Assembly (NCBI GenBank): GCA_049306095.1
Contig: JBAQPU010000022.1
Span: 153,905-217,904 of the forward strand
DNA: 64,000 nt
Direction: 5' to 3'
From: UBA2336 sp049306095
GTDB taxonomy: Bacteria; Bacteroidota; Bacteroidia; Cytophagales; Cyclobacteriaceae
The translations under genes were made by a program, and so were the position numbers. Below are positions 17,985 to 26,541 of the stretch, piece by piece (position 1 is the stretch's first letter; each line of letters begins with the position of its first letter). The notes under the pieces were generated by a model. The model searched no databases and was not told the origin of the DNA. It saw only the letters and a list, made by a program, of their open reading frames with translations.

Positions 17985-18515
17985 ATGAAGAATAGTATTC
18001 TAGTCTTTCTCCTCACGATATCCACAACAGTATATTGCCAGGAAGAAGAAGGAGAGAAGCGTAAAACGCATTATCGGATGACGGTCATGATGGCCAATGC
18101 GCACATTCCTTCTGCAACTGAAGTAGACGGAGATATACCCGTTCGGATTGTTCCCACCTGGGGATTAAGTTATGACTACTGGCTTAGCAATAAATGGGCA
18201 ATTGGATTGCATAATGAATTATTTCTTCAGCAATTTAAAATTGAGAAATCAGGAACAGACCAAACGGTTGAACGATCCTACCCTGTAAGCGTAAGTGTTG
18301 TAGGTATATTTAAACCAACCAAGCGATTGGCTTTTTTGGCAGGTGTAGGGAAGGAATTTGAGAAGCATAAGAATTTTAGCCTCATCTGCCTGGAAACAGA
18401 ATATGGATTTGAGTTGCCCGACAATTGGGAGTTGAATCTTAATTTGATCTTCGAGAGTAAAATCCATGCTTATGACGCATGGACATTTGGTGTAGGATTC
18501 AGTAAGTTTTTTTAA
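17985..18515 (+). CDS. small exported barrel-like protein of unknown function
   Basis: 176 residues from ATG 17985. A TTG at 17973 would add four residues before the signal peptide and is unlikely. The signal peptide is KNSILVFLLTISTTVYCQ. The body contains paired strands (WGLSYDYWLSNKWAIGLHNELFL; PTKRLAFLAGVGKEFEKHKN) and ends in WTFGVGFSKFF, a typical last barrel strand. It is the third gene of the sulfatase/DUF2490 operon, 8 bp after the previous stop. No family was recognised. Its 3' end overlaps the convergent small gene by 4 bp. Confidence 0.6.
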   Translation: MKNSILVFLLTISTTVYCQEEEGEKRKTHYRMTVMMANAHIPSATEVDGDIPVRIVPTWGLSYDYWLSNKWAIGLHNELFLQQFKIEKSGTDQTVERSYPVSVSVVGIFKPTKRLAFLAGVGKEFEKHKNFSLICLETEYGFELPDNWELNLNLIFESKIHAYDAWTFGVGFSKFF

Positions 18516-18751
18516 GAGCGTAACCCCAAAAAATTAAGTAGTTCGGTTTCGAGTTCAAGGAACAGATGCTTGCATTCAATTTCTGTCAATTTATCTGAAA
18601 GGGTCTGATGTTTGAATTTTTTTAATTGTTCTCCGCAATCAAAGTAATCTTCACACAACGACCTGAAATCTTCATTAACGAGGTAGAGATCCTGTATTTT
18701 TACTCGATATTCCGGAAACCGATCGATCGTGTGAATGAGTTCCTTACGCAT
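18512..18751 (-). CDS. small hypothetical protein
   Basis: A 79-residue, acidic, helix-rich protein with no signal peptide or membrane segment. The sequence (ELIHTIDRFPEYRVKIQDLY, then DYFDCGEQLKKF and a Leu/Glu-rich C-terminus) looks like a folded helical protein rather than random translation. No family was recognised. It converges on the sulfatase operon with a 4-bp overlap and diverges from the TolB/TPR gene. Confidence 0.5.
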   Translation of the reverse strand: MRKELIHTIDRFPEYRVKIQDLYLVNEDFRSLCEDYFDCGEQLKKFKHQTLSDKLTEIECKHLFLELETELLNFLGLRS

Positions 18752-18811
18752 ACAGGGTGATTTACTTTTTCGATAATCTAATTTTCATTTACTTCGTAAG
18801 ATAGATGTATC

Positions 18812-18829
18812 ATACTTTTACAAAAGTAT
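18812..18829. promoter_or_regulatory. palindrome upstream of the TolB/TPR gene, candidate operator
   Basis: ATACTTTT (18812-18819) and AAAAGTAT (18822-18829) form a perfect inverted repeat with a 2-nt centre, 22 bp before the ATG at 18852. A second, looser inverted pair ACTGT...ACAGT lies between it and the start. The position suits a repressor or activator site for the gene at 18852 or the divergent small gene. Confidence 0.35.
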
Positions 18830-18851
18830 TATACTGTGACTTAACAGTAAT

Positions 18852-20447
18852 ATGCCAGCGCAATCATTTACAGCCCAACAGGTAACAGAACAATTGAATC
18901 GCATTCTGGCAACACCTGCCTTTGAGAATTCAAGCGTGTTAACAAGGTTTCTAAAGTATGTGGTAACAGAAACAGTAGAAGGCAAGGGAAGGGAATTAAA
19001 AGAATATAGTATTGGAACGGAGGCACTTTCCAAGCGAGTCGACTTTGATCCTCAACTGGATTCGATCGTTCGGATTCATGCAGGTCGGCTCAGAAGGGCA
19101 TTGCACGTGTATTACCAACAAGCGGGAGTAAGTGATGCCATCCTGATAGAAATCCCAAAGGGCACCTATGTTCCTGTTTTTTCTGTGAATGAAAAGAAGG
19201 GTCATCAGCATGCTCCGGCTGATCAGGATACTGTTATTCGTATTCGTCCTGTTATTGCCGTGTTGCCGTTTCGCAACATCAATGAAGATAGGTCGCGCGA
19301 TTTTTTTGCGGATGGTCTGGGAGAACAATTAACAACCGAGATGTCGAGGTTTCAGGATCTTGCTGTGATCGCTTATTATTCATCAACTCAGGTCGCAGCG
19401 AAAACAAATGACATTAAAGAAGCCTGTAGTTTATTGGGTGCCCGGTATGCTATAACAGGCAGTATTCAAAGCACAGATGCAGCGTTGCGTGTTTCCGTTC
19501 AACTCTCGTTGTGCGATACGGGAGAGCAATTATGGTCGAAAGTTTTCAAACATGAATTTACCGCGGCAGCAGTTTTTAAAATTCAGGATGAAATCATCGA
19601 GGGTGTGATTAATAAGATAGCCGGTTACTATGGAGCGATCACACGCAACATGGCAAAAGTTTCACCGGGCAAACGCGTTACTGATATGAAGGTGTGTGAT
19701 GCCATGTTTTGGTTTTATCATCACCAGAACTCTTTTGGAGACAAAGAACTTTATCAGAAAGCATTTGAATCTCTGCGATATGCTGTGAATGCCGATCCTG
19801 AATATGCACTGGCATGGGCTGTGTTAGGAGAACTTTACCTCGATGCCCATGTAATAGGTATGAAATTCATCGATAACCAGGCCGAGGAAGGAGTCGCATG
19901 CGGACTAAAAGCTGCCGCCCTTGATCCCCTTTGTCAGCATGCATATTTCACCATAGGTTTTGGTTATAATTTGTTACAAAACCGAACAGAAAGTATGAAA
20001 GCGATTGAACGAGGTCTGGCGCTCAATCCCCGGGCAACTGCGATTACCGGTACATTAGGAGTAGGATATATTTTTCATGGAGAAGTTGAGAAAGGAATAA
20101 AAATTCTGGAGGATTCTATTGAACTCAATCCATATTTTCCCTGGTATTTCAATATGGGCATGAGTGTGTATTACTTCTATAAGAATGAATACGATGAAGC
20201 GCTATACTGGGCAGAACGTATGCAAATGCCAACGGCACTATGGGACCCACTGATTCGTACTGCATGCTATTCTAAACTTGGCAGATTGGAAGATGCCCGG
20301 AAAAGTGCAGAAGCTTTGAAACTTGTTTTACCAGTTCAGTCAAACGGAACGATCGTTAGCGCGAGGAACTTAATCCACATGTTGTTTTCTTCTGATGAAT
20401 TGAGAGAGCAGCTAGAAGAAAGTTTGATGAAAGCCGGAGTAAACTAA
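18852..20447 (+). CDS. TolB/FlgO-like protein with TPR repeats, possible signalling scaffold
   Basis: A 531-residue protein with no signal peptide. Residues about 1-110 form an N-terminal module with LTRFLKYVVTETVEGKG and HAGRLRRALHVYYQ, which recalls DNA-binding or effector modules found in front of adenylate-cyclase-like TPR proteins. From about 136 (VIAVLPFRNINED) to about 260 it matches the TolB/FlgO-like domain (FADGLGEQLTTEMSRF, YAITGSIQ, GEQLWSKVF, FKIQDEI). The C-terminal half is helical repeats of TPR type (ADPEYALAWAVLGELYLDA, LNPRATAITGTLGVGYIF, LNPYFPWYFNMGMSVYYF). In this family the N-terminal part varies (cyclase, winged helix or other). No cyclase motif is seen. A regulatory role is likely but unproven. 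Confidence 0.65.
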   Translation: MPAQSFTAQQVTEQLNRILATPAFENSSVLTRFLKYVVTETVEGKGRELKEYSIGTEALSKRVDFDPQLDSIVRIHAGRLRRALHVYYQQAGVSDAILIEIPKGTYVPVFSVNEKKGHQHAPADQDTVIRIRPVIAVLPFRNINEDRSRDFFADGLGEQLTTEMSRFQDLAVIAYYSSTQVAAKTNDIKEACSLLGARYAITGSIQSTDAALRVSVQLSLCDTGEQLWSKVFKHEFTAAAVFKIQDEIIEGVINKIAGYYGAITRNMAKVSPGKRVTDMKVCDAMFWFYHHQNSFGDKELYQKAFESLRYAVNADPEYALAWAVLGELYLDAHVIGMKFIDNQAEEGVACGLKAAALDPLCQHAYFTIGFGYNLLQNRTESMKAIERGLALNPRATAITGTLGVGYIFHGEVEKGIKILEDSIELNPYFPWYFNMGMSVYYFYKNEYDEALYWAERMQMPTALWDPLIRTACYSKLGRLEDARKSAEALKLVLPVQSNGTIVSARNLIHMLFSSDELREQLEESLMKAGVN

Positions 20448-20476
20448 ACCAAAAAGTGCTTGGATAACAAAGTTGC

Positions 20477-20749
20477 TTAGAACTGTTTGTTCAAATTATG
20501 ATATTCAATTTTAGCCATGTAAGGAAAGTATGGTAAGCCCGCTATAAGTTCCTTCGTTTTTGTTTCATCCACGCCTTTGAAAATTAGTACAGCATCTTTT
20601 TTTGAAACGGAGATGAAAAAGCTTTCCAGTATCTCTTCTTCCTTCCAACGGTGAACAAATTCTGATTCTTTCTTCGGTAATTCCGGATTTGCCTTTATTG
20701 TTTCAATTCCGTTGCCTGAAAGAGTAATTAGGACTAGTATTCTGTTCAT
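20477..20749 (-). CDS. small protein, muconolactone-isomerase/YCII-like
   Basis: A 90-residue protein from ATG 20749; the frame extends seven codons further upstream, but this Met starts the conserved part. The layout, MNRILVLITLSGNG then VHRWKEEEILESFFISVSKKDAVLIFKGVDE and ELIAGLPYFPYMAKIEYHNL, fits ferredoxin-like dimeric alpha-beta barrel proteins (muconolactone isomerase or YCII-related). Function is unknown. It lies 22 bp downstream of an exported-protein gene on the same strand. Confidence 0.55.
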   Translation of the reverse strand: MNRILVLITLSGNGIETIKANPELPKKESEFVHRWKEEEILESFFISVSKKDAVLIFKGVDETKTKELIAGLPYFPYMAKIEYHNLNKQF

Positions 20750-20771
20750 TTTTTTTCTTGTTAGCAACAAA

Positions 20772-21440
20772 TTAATTAACGCGCTGCGTCCAATCCTGAT
20801 TTTTTGATTTGATGATCATGTTCTGCGCTGGCAGGTTCAGGTTGATATCGTCAACGTGATTCGTACCATTGGAAAAATTAGAGTATGTTATTTCGCCTTC
20901 TACCAAATCTTTACCAAGCAGTGTATTGAATTTTTTGTTTTTATACAGGTAAGTCTTTGAATCAAACAGAATGGTTAGCTTATCTCCCTGAACTTTGAAA
21001 TTGCTGGCTGTGGCTTCAATAATATCGCCTTTGTTAGTTATCGTTGCCTTGTCAAAAAAATCAATCAATTCACCTTTGCTCATATAAGCATAACCTGTGG
21101 AAAGCTGCACGGCTTTTTCAACATATTCCATTTTATCTTCAATAGCATTGGCTTGTGCCTTTCCGCGAAGGCCTGGTTTCTTTTTTACAGATGATGTAGC
21201 ATCGACCACCGTGCTTTCCGGTTCGCCTTTATCATTAAACTTTTGTTCGGTCATGATAACGGCTTTGGATTGGCCACCTATGAAAGTCTCCGTTCTTTTT
21301 TTCCAGATATATGCTTTCAATCCCTGATTATTCTTCTGATTGGCCTCTGTTACTTTCAGTGACAACTCAGTCTTGTTGATTTCCTGGGCAAAGACGGTTA
21401 TGCTCAAAAACACGAGCATGGATAGGATTGTTGATTTCAT
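20772..21440 (-). CDS. exported protein of unknown function
   Basis: A 222-residue protein with a signal peptide (STILSMLVFLSITVFAQ). The mature region has strand-rich segments such as GLKAYIWKKRTETFIGGQSK, DKLTILFDSKTYLYKNKKF and a C-terminal NLPAQNMIIKSKNQDW. It is probably periplasmic or outer-membrane associated, and no family was recognised. It is likely co-transcribed with the small gene ending at 20477. The divergent gene at 21579 shares its upstream region, which contains a 16-bp palindrome. Confidence 0.6.
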   Translation of the reverse strand: MKSTILSMLVFLSITVFAQEINKTELSLKVTEANQKNNQGLKAYIWKKRTETFIGGQSKAVIMTEQKFNDKGEPESTVVDATSSVKKKPGLRGKAQANAIEDKMEYVEKAVQLSTGYAYMSKGELIDFFDKATITNKGDIIEATASNFKVQGDKLTILFDSKTYLYKNKKFNTLLGKDLVEGEITYSNFSNGTNHVDDINLNLPAQNMIIKSKNQDWTQRVN

Positions 21441-21499
21441 GGCTTTAGCGTTAGTTGTTTACAATGTTAAGACTCAATCCTTGCGGGGGCAAAGGTTAC

Positions 21500-21515
21500 A
21501 CAGTTAGTTAACTGT
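21500..21515. promoter_or_regulatory. 16-bp palindrome between divergent genes, candidate operator
   Basis: ACAGTTA (21500-21506) and TAACTGT (21509-21515) form a perfect inverted repeat with a 2-nt centre. It lies between the divergent starts at 21440 and 21579, so it could control either gene. Confidence 0.35.
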
Positions 21516-21578
21516 AAAACGGAGGCATGTATGTAGTAAATGAGTGTTAGTTTGAATTCCAAACCAAAGCAAATTTTT

Positions 21579-22025
21579 ATGTATAAAATTTACAAAGGTG
21601 CGATTATCATAATCATTTGTGTGATGTTCATCAATTTCCTGTTCACCGTAGGCATGGGAGTTTATAAGACAGCTCATGCATTTATGGTGCTGGTTGATCA
21701 TGGCGCGAATGCAAAACCTGGATTAGAGATTGTTGAATCTCTTGATTTATTTCTGGTAGGACTGGTTTTATTAATTGTCAGTCTTGGGTTCATGAAACTT
21801 TTCCACCCTGATTTTTCATGGTTTAAAGATTTCAATTTCCCATGGTTGAAAGTCGATGACTTTTTTCAGCTCAAGCAACTAATCTGGAATGCATTCTTGC
21901 TAACTTTACTCGTAACCTTTGGAATTCAGTTGTTGCGAACCATTGGCAACTGGGATTGGCCATTGTTGGTTGTCCCCGGATCGGTATTTTTGTTTGCGCT
22001 TGCATCAAAGTTTATGAGACACTAA
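21579..22025 (+). CDS. UPF0114/YqhA-like membrane protein
   Basis: 148 residues from ATG 21579; the open frame starts 13 codons earlier, but that part is polar and has no family resemblance. Four hydrophobic segments are visible: near the N-terminus (GAIIIIICVMFINFLFTVG), LFLVGLVLLIVSLGFMKLF, an internal LLTLLVTFGIQLL and a C-terminal PLLVVPGSVFLFALASKF. The order and size match the UPF0114 (YqhA) family of inner-membrane proteins of unknown function. It appears to be a single-gene unit. Confidence 0.65.
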   Translation: MYKIYKGAIIIIICVMFINFLFTVGMGVYKTAHAFMVLVDHGANAKPGLEIVESLDLFLVGLVLLIVSLGFMKLFHPDFSWFKDFNFPWLKVDDFFQLKQLIWNAFLLTLLVTFGIQLLRTIGNWDWPLLVVPGSVFLFALASKFMRH

Positions 22026-22152
22026 TGAACGTTGTGTTGGCTTTATTCGTAAAGTGTAAATAGTGTTTGAAGTTATTTCTTCCTTAGTACGGTGCAGTTT
22101 TTTTCGGATTTAATCCAGATTTTTGAAAGATGCTGATTGATCACCGCATGAA

Positions 22153-25100
22153 CTATTGGCTTTGTGAAGCTTTCACCTTTCCGTTATACACAGGTTTACA
22201 ATCTACTCCTACAACCGCGTTAACAAAGTTGATCACAGAGCCCAGCAATGTTTTGGTAATATTGAGTTTGCCGGTTTTAACAGCGCCTACCTTGCCGTAT
22301 AATTTCTGGTCCATCAGGCTGCAGCCGTTCTTGTCCACAACGGCAATCGTAATTCCAGGAATGGTGTCACGCTGGAAATTAATACTGCCATCGAAAGCAA
22401 TGCGGTTTTTAGTGGTGGCAAAGGCTACATCTTCTGTTTTCAGCGAGCTGTTTTTGTAGGTCCAGCGTGTATAAAGCGTTTCAATATTTGTGAATTTTGA
22501 TGAATCAAGTTTAATGCCGGCCAATGCGGCAAAGTCGGTTCCTTTCGTTGCAACCAGGCCAACAGGGCCTGCAACCAGCACCGCACCCAAATCAGTCAGG
22601 TTAAAGTGCTGGCTGCGTTCATATTTTTTCAACGCATTATCGATATCTACGCCATAGAAGCGAAGTGATTCCCCTGAGATTTCAAAGTCACATTGTATAT
22701 TTTGCTGTACATCCGCCCAGTTCCATCCACTTGTCTGAAGGTCAATTGTATAATCTACATTTCCTTTCATCAGTTTACGATGGTAATATTTTTTAATGAA
22801 ATGCTCCATGTTGGCATCTTCGACTAAATAGGTGAGTTTGTAGGCCGGTTCTTCCTTAGAAAAATCAATGTTCAGTGTTCCGCGCTCGCTCGTTGCCTTT
22901 TGGATTTCACTCAAAAAGGAAATGTTCAGAAGATCATTGCTTCCGTTGATGTTCATGGATATATCAAATTTGTTCATCCCCGGAAGCTTGAGTTGTTTGA
23001 TGGCTACTTTTCCATTCGTTGAGTTTAACCCTGTAATGTATCCTGAGTTTTCAGGATGTTTGAATAGGAGCTTGTCCAGTGAGACCTCCAGTTTTTCAAT
23101 TGAGATTAGTTTAGAGCCGGGGAGGAGATATTCGATGTGGGCATTTTTTATTTCGGTTTTTGTAATGTCAAATGGATAGGTGATGAGCGATGATGAAATA
23201 TCCAATTCGGCAGTTACAAGCTCCATGTCCTTCACGTGAAGATTTTTGGCTGTTGGCTCCTGAGTCTCTTTAATTTCAGCAGTTAATTCGCGGATGTACG
23301 TCCATGGAAATTGATGAAGCTTTACATGGGCATTGAAATTCCAAAATCGTTTGGACGGAACGAGTAAATCGCCATTAACATTCGCTACCCCTTGCGGAAA
23401 AATTGCCTGAAATGATTCAAGCTTCAGGCTTAATCCTTTATCTGTTTGCATCAGCTTTCCCTGTGTGTTTATTGATTTAAGATCGGGTAGCTGATCAAGT
23501 TTTGCCGAAAGGTTTTTAAACTGGAAGAAAATCTCTGGTTTTGTAAGCGTATCACTTTGTTTGGATACAATTGACTTGATCACAAAGTCAGTCGAAAAAT
23601 TACTAATCCGATCCTGAACCTGGGCAGTCATGAGGGTATCAGGAATGAAATCTTTAGTATGCAGTTGGTTCGATTGTAATTTTCCTGAGGCTGTAACCTC
23701 CTTTTCGAGATTGAAAAGCAGGTAAGCAAGGTTATCAACCGTAGCGTTTACCTGCAGATCGTTATGGCCATATTGCAGGCTGAGGTTTTCAATTATTGAC
23801 TGATTATTTCTGGTGGTCATTTTACCATTCAACTTTTTTACATCCTGATTGGTTTTTGAAACGGTGAACGAAACATTTTCCATCGCAACAGAACTCGACC
23901 TGCTGCTATCCATTTCATGGGTGGCAATGGATTTAAGAGGACCTTCAAAGTTGGCGCGTACCGAAACTGATCCCGTTAAGTCTTTCACCTGATCAATTCT
24001 GAAAACTTTATCGAAGCCATCCAGTTTAAGTTGTGCATTCAGATGATAGGTCAAATGAGGTTCTTTAAAATTATTTACGCGGACACTTCCGTGGATTGTA
24101 CCGCCCGGAAGCTGACCATGAATGTTGCCAATCTCGAGTAAACCTTCGGAGTAATCCGTTGCGTTTCCGGATTTAAATCTTCCTTCAAACCCAACATTTT
24201 CGAATTCACCTAAGTCATTCGGCAAGGTCAGGTTCAAGTCACGAACGCCAAAGGAGAAATCAAATAAGAGCGGTTGATGGTGTAATGCACCAAAAATCCT
24301 CCCCTTTGCATAAATATCACCTTGTAAATCGGTATCGTTCTTCACAAAGCCGGGCCTTAAAATTGACGCTACCATTTTTAGATCATTGGTGGAGGCATCT
24401 ATTTCCAAATCAAGTTTTCGATTATTCAGATGCTCATAACTTCCCTGCATAGAGAGGGTGTAATCGTTGTAACTGATTTCACCACTATGAATGGCAAGTC
24501 GTTTATTTTTTCTTTCAAGACTCAGGGTCGTATGAATAACCAGATTGCCGCCAGGTATGGAAGTTCCGTTAACGTACAATCGTTGGATTGTTGTGGAGGA
24601 CGAAAGGTTGATGGATACAGAATCGTCTGTGTTGGTTAATTCAGTATCCATTTCCTGAATGGTAAGGCTGGATGCCTTCCTGTATTGGAATGAATGCCAG
24701 TTTAGCGTTACACCATCAAGGTCAATTGTTTCCAAATCAATTTGAACGTTTTGTTTAGGTTGCTGAGTAATTACAGGTTTGGTTTTTGTGGGAGAAGTTT
24801 TTTGAGTCTGCTTTGGTGGCGTGGGCATTACTTTCTTTACCGCAGCAGATTTCTGTTTAACAGGCTTTGCTAAGGCCCGATCTAAATTCAGATCACCCCC
24901 CTGGTATTCCATAATAGTTACGTCTACATCGGATAATCGAATTCTGGAAATATTCAGTTCATCGCGAAGAAGCGATAGTAAATCAACTGCAACAAATAGT
25001 CTTTTTGCCTGAAGGATGGGTTTTTCTTCCGGCTTTCTTAGGGTATCCGGATGTTCGTAGTACGTGATTCCGTTGAGCTGAATGGTAACATCAGGAAAAT

Positions 25101-25311
25101 AGCGGAATAATTTCAGATGAATGGATTCGATCTTCAATTGCCCGGACTGTGACCGATTTACATGTGACTGAAGCTCATTCAAAAGCCACACATTTCGCTT
25201 TTCAAATACAATCCATACGGTAAGAAGTGTGAAAAGGAAAACACACAGGCCTCCAAAGAACAGATACTTCATTATTCGCCACCACGATTTCCGGATGCGT
25301 TGCATATTCAT
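22153..25311 (-). CDS. AsmA-family protein (large, membrane-anchored)
   Basis: A 1052-residue protein with one N-terminal membrane anchor (residues about 14-33) and a very long periplasmic region of beta strands. The start of the family is clear: QLKIESIHLKLFRYFPDVTIQLNGI followed by LFVAVDLLSLLRDELNISRIRLSD. A Pro/Lys/Thr/Gln-rich stretch (about residues 155-190) interrupts it. The C-terminal part (SGESLRFYGVDIDNALKKYE, then FAALAGIKLDSSKF) is the AsmA C-terminal domain. AsmA-like proteins are thought to bridge the periplasm and move phospholipid to the outer membrane. A second, smaller AsmA-like protein is at 55475. Confidence 0.85.
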   Translation of the reverse strand: MNMQRIRKSWWRIMKYLFFGGLCVFLFTLLTVWIVFEKRNVWLLNELQSHVNRSQSGQLKIESIHLKLFRYFPDVTIQLNGITYYEHPDTLRKPEEKPILQAKRLFVAVDLLSLLRDELNISRIRLSDVDVTIMEYQGGDLNLDRALAKPVKQKSAAVKKVMPTPPKQTQKTSPTKTKPVITQQPKQNVQIDLETIDLDGVTLNWHSFQYRKASSLTIQEMDTELTNTDDSVSINLSSSTTIQRLYVNGTSIPGGNLVIHTTLSLERKNKRLAIHSGEISYNDYTLSMQGSYEHLNNRKLDLEIDASTNDLKMVASILRPGFVKNDTDLQGDIYAKGRIFGALHHQPLLFDFSFGVRDLNLTLPNDLGEFENVGFEGRFKSGNATDYSEGLLEIGNIHGQLPGGTIHGSVRVNNFKEPHLTYHLNAQLKLDGFDKVFRIDQVKDLTGSVSVRANFEGPLKSIATHEMDSSRSSSVAMENVSFTVSKTNQDVKKLNGKMTTRNNQSIIENLSLQYGHNDLQVNATVDNLAYLLFNLEKEVTASGKLQSNQLHTKDFIPDTLMTAQVQDRISNFSTDFVIKSIVSKQSDTLTKPEIFFQFKNLSAKLDQLPDLKSINTQGKLMQTDKGLSLKLESFQAIFPQGVANVNGDLLVPSKRFWNFNAHVKLHQFPWTYIRELTAEIKETQEPTAKNLHVKDMELVTAELDISSSLITYPFDITKTEIKNAHIEYLLPGSKLISIEKLEVSLDKLLFKHPENSGYITGLNSTNGKVAIKQLKLPGMNKFDISMNINGSNDLLNISFLSEIQKATSERGTLNIDFSKEEPAYKLTYLVEDANMEHFIKKYYHRKLMKGNVDYTIDLQTSGWNWADVQQNIQCDFEISGESLRFYGVDIDNALKKYERSQHFNLTDLGAVLVAGPVGLVATKGTDFAALAGIKLDSSKFTNIETLYTRWTYKNSSLKTEDVAFATTKNRIAFDGSINFQRDTIPGITIAVVDKNGCSLMDQKLYGKVGAVKTGKLNITKTLLGSVINFVNAVVGVDCKPVYNGKVKASQSQ

Positions 25312-25337
25312 AAAGATACTGCATAGCGACAGCTCCT

Positions 25338-25370
25338 AAAAAATAAACCCCTGCTTATTGCAAGGGTTTA
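25338..25370 (-). terminator. Rho-independent terminator (minus strand)
   Basis: Arms TAAACCC (25344-25350) and GGGTTTA (25364-25370) pair, extended by an inner TGC/GCA after one mismatch. On the minus strand a T run follows (A run 25338-25343 on the plus strand). It ends the barrel gene at 25399 and separates it from the AsmA gene. Confidence 0.75.
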
Positions 25371-25398
25371 CCTGATTTTTATTTGATTCTTTCGGATC

Positions 25399-25836
25399 CT
25401 ATTTCTTGCCAAAAACATAGCGCAAGTTGACACCAAATCCATCTGCGCGAAAATCTGTTTCTTCAATAATGTAGAAGACCGGTCGCCAATCGGCACTGAG
25501 TGAAAGCGGTATGCCATTAAAGTTGTACGATAAACCAACTTCCCCGCTAAATCCTAAAAAGAAGGGATCTTCGATCAGCATGGAAGCACCGGCACCCACA
25601 TACCAATTGAATGCTTCGCCACCTAGAGGACGATATAAAAAGTCCCACAGGGCTTCAACCCCTACACCGTCACCAAAGGAAACGTCAGCGTGAATTCGAC
25701 TGAATTTTCCGGTACTGAACAACGCGTCTACGGCAACATCATTACCGACAACATCGCCAAAGCGAATACCAAGTTCTTGTGCCTGTACAGCATATCCGGC
25801 CAATATCAGCGCACAAATCGTAAATAGTTTTTTCAT
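25399..25836 (-). CDS. small outer-membrane barrel protein
   Basis: 145 residues from ATG 25836. The frame continues upstream to 25905, but a -7 promoter box lies in that extension and the signal peptide (KKLFTICALILAGYAVQAQ) begins at this Met. Strand-like segments follow (ELGIRFGDVVGNDVAVDALF, NWYVGAGASMLIED, LSLSADWRPVFYI) and the protein ends in NLRYVFGKK, a usual barrel terminus. Function is unknown. Confidence 0.65.
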   Translation of the reverse strand: MKKLFTICALILAGYAVQAQELGIRFGDVVGNDVAVDALFSTGKFSRIHADVSFGDGVGVEALWDFLYRPLGGEAFNWYVGAGASMLIEDPFFLGFSGEVGLSYNFNGIPLSLSADWRPVFYIIEETDFRADGFGVNLRYVFGKK

Positions 25837-25869
25837 AGTTGAAATTTTCATAAAAAATGAAATGTAATT

Positions 25870-25877
25870 CAAATATA
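25870..25877 (-). promoter_or_regulatory. candidate -7 promoter box (TATATTTG)
   Basis: Read on the minus strand, this is a perfect TAnnTTTG box ending 33 bp before the ATG at 25836. The expected -33 position (about 25898-25900) does not have TTG. The box lies inside the longer open frame and so favours the 25836 start. Confidence 0.5.
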
Positions 25878-25901
25878 GACATTCCCTCAAGAACCTGGAC
25901 T

Positions 25902-26531
25902 TCATCTAGTTTGTGAGGCAGAAAATTTCCCCACCAACAAGGCAATGATAATGGCGAGATACAATTGCCCGCTGATGGCAATTAAGATCGCCAGCGATTT
26001 GGAATATGGCTTGAGTGGAAGCAAGTCGCCATAACCGGTGGTCGAGAAGGTGATGAACCCATAATAAACGTAGTCACTCGATTTGACGGTTTCAGATGAA
26101 AAATTATACGCTAAGGGGTCAACCTGAATAATCAGTGCAATCAAAAATGTAAATACAACACCTAACAACAGGTACCCGTTAACGGCTTCCAGAATTTCAA
26201 GTTTGGTAACGGTTTTTGCACGCGCTATTTGCCCAATCAGAAAAAGAACTATGACTGTAAAAAATATAAAATCCAATATTTTTGAAAGCCCCTCAACCAC
26301 AGGTATGTCGCGTACACCGGAAATGACAGTCAGTAAAAACAACAAAAGGGCTACCCACAACATTGTTTTTCTGCTTCGTTCTAAGCAAAGAACGGTGGTG
26401 AAATAAAGAAAGGTATACAGTATTTTATACAACACATTGTGCCAGGCTTCGGGAAAGAGCCCGACCATAAAAACCATGAAGAGGATTTCAATCAGAAGTA
26501 AAATCCCCCACAGGTTTTTAGGTTTTATCAT
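25902..26531 (-). CDS. potassium-channel-like membrane protein
   Basis: A 209-residue protein with about six hydrophobic segments. The last two flank a pore helix and the selectivity filter TFSTTGYGD (residues 161-169), which defines a K+-selective channel of the two-helix pore type. The four preceding segments lack a charged S4-like helix, so it is probably not voltage gated. The gene begins 10 bp after the outer-membrane factor of the RND efflux operon and may be part of that transcript, an unusual partner for a drug efflux system. There is no RCK regulatory domain. Confidence 0.85.
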   Translation of the reverse strand: MIKPKNLWGILLLIEILFMVFMVGLFPEAWHNVLYKILYTFLYFTTVLCLERSRKTMLWVALLLFLLTVISGVRDIPVVEGLSKILDFIFFTVIVLFLIGQIARAKTVTKLEILEAVNGYLLLGVVFTFLIALIIQVDPLAYNFSSETVKSSDYVYYGFITFSTTGYGDLLPLKPYSKSLAILIAISGQLYLAIIIALLVGKFSASQTR

Positions 26532-26541
26532 GCGTTCAGGT

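Noticed and set aside
8873..18515. A classical polysaccharide utilisation locus around the sulfatases
   Set aside because: There is no SusC/SusD pair, glycoside hydrolase or hybrid two-component regulator. The transport genes are porin-like.
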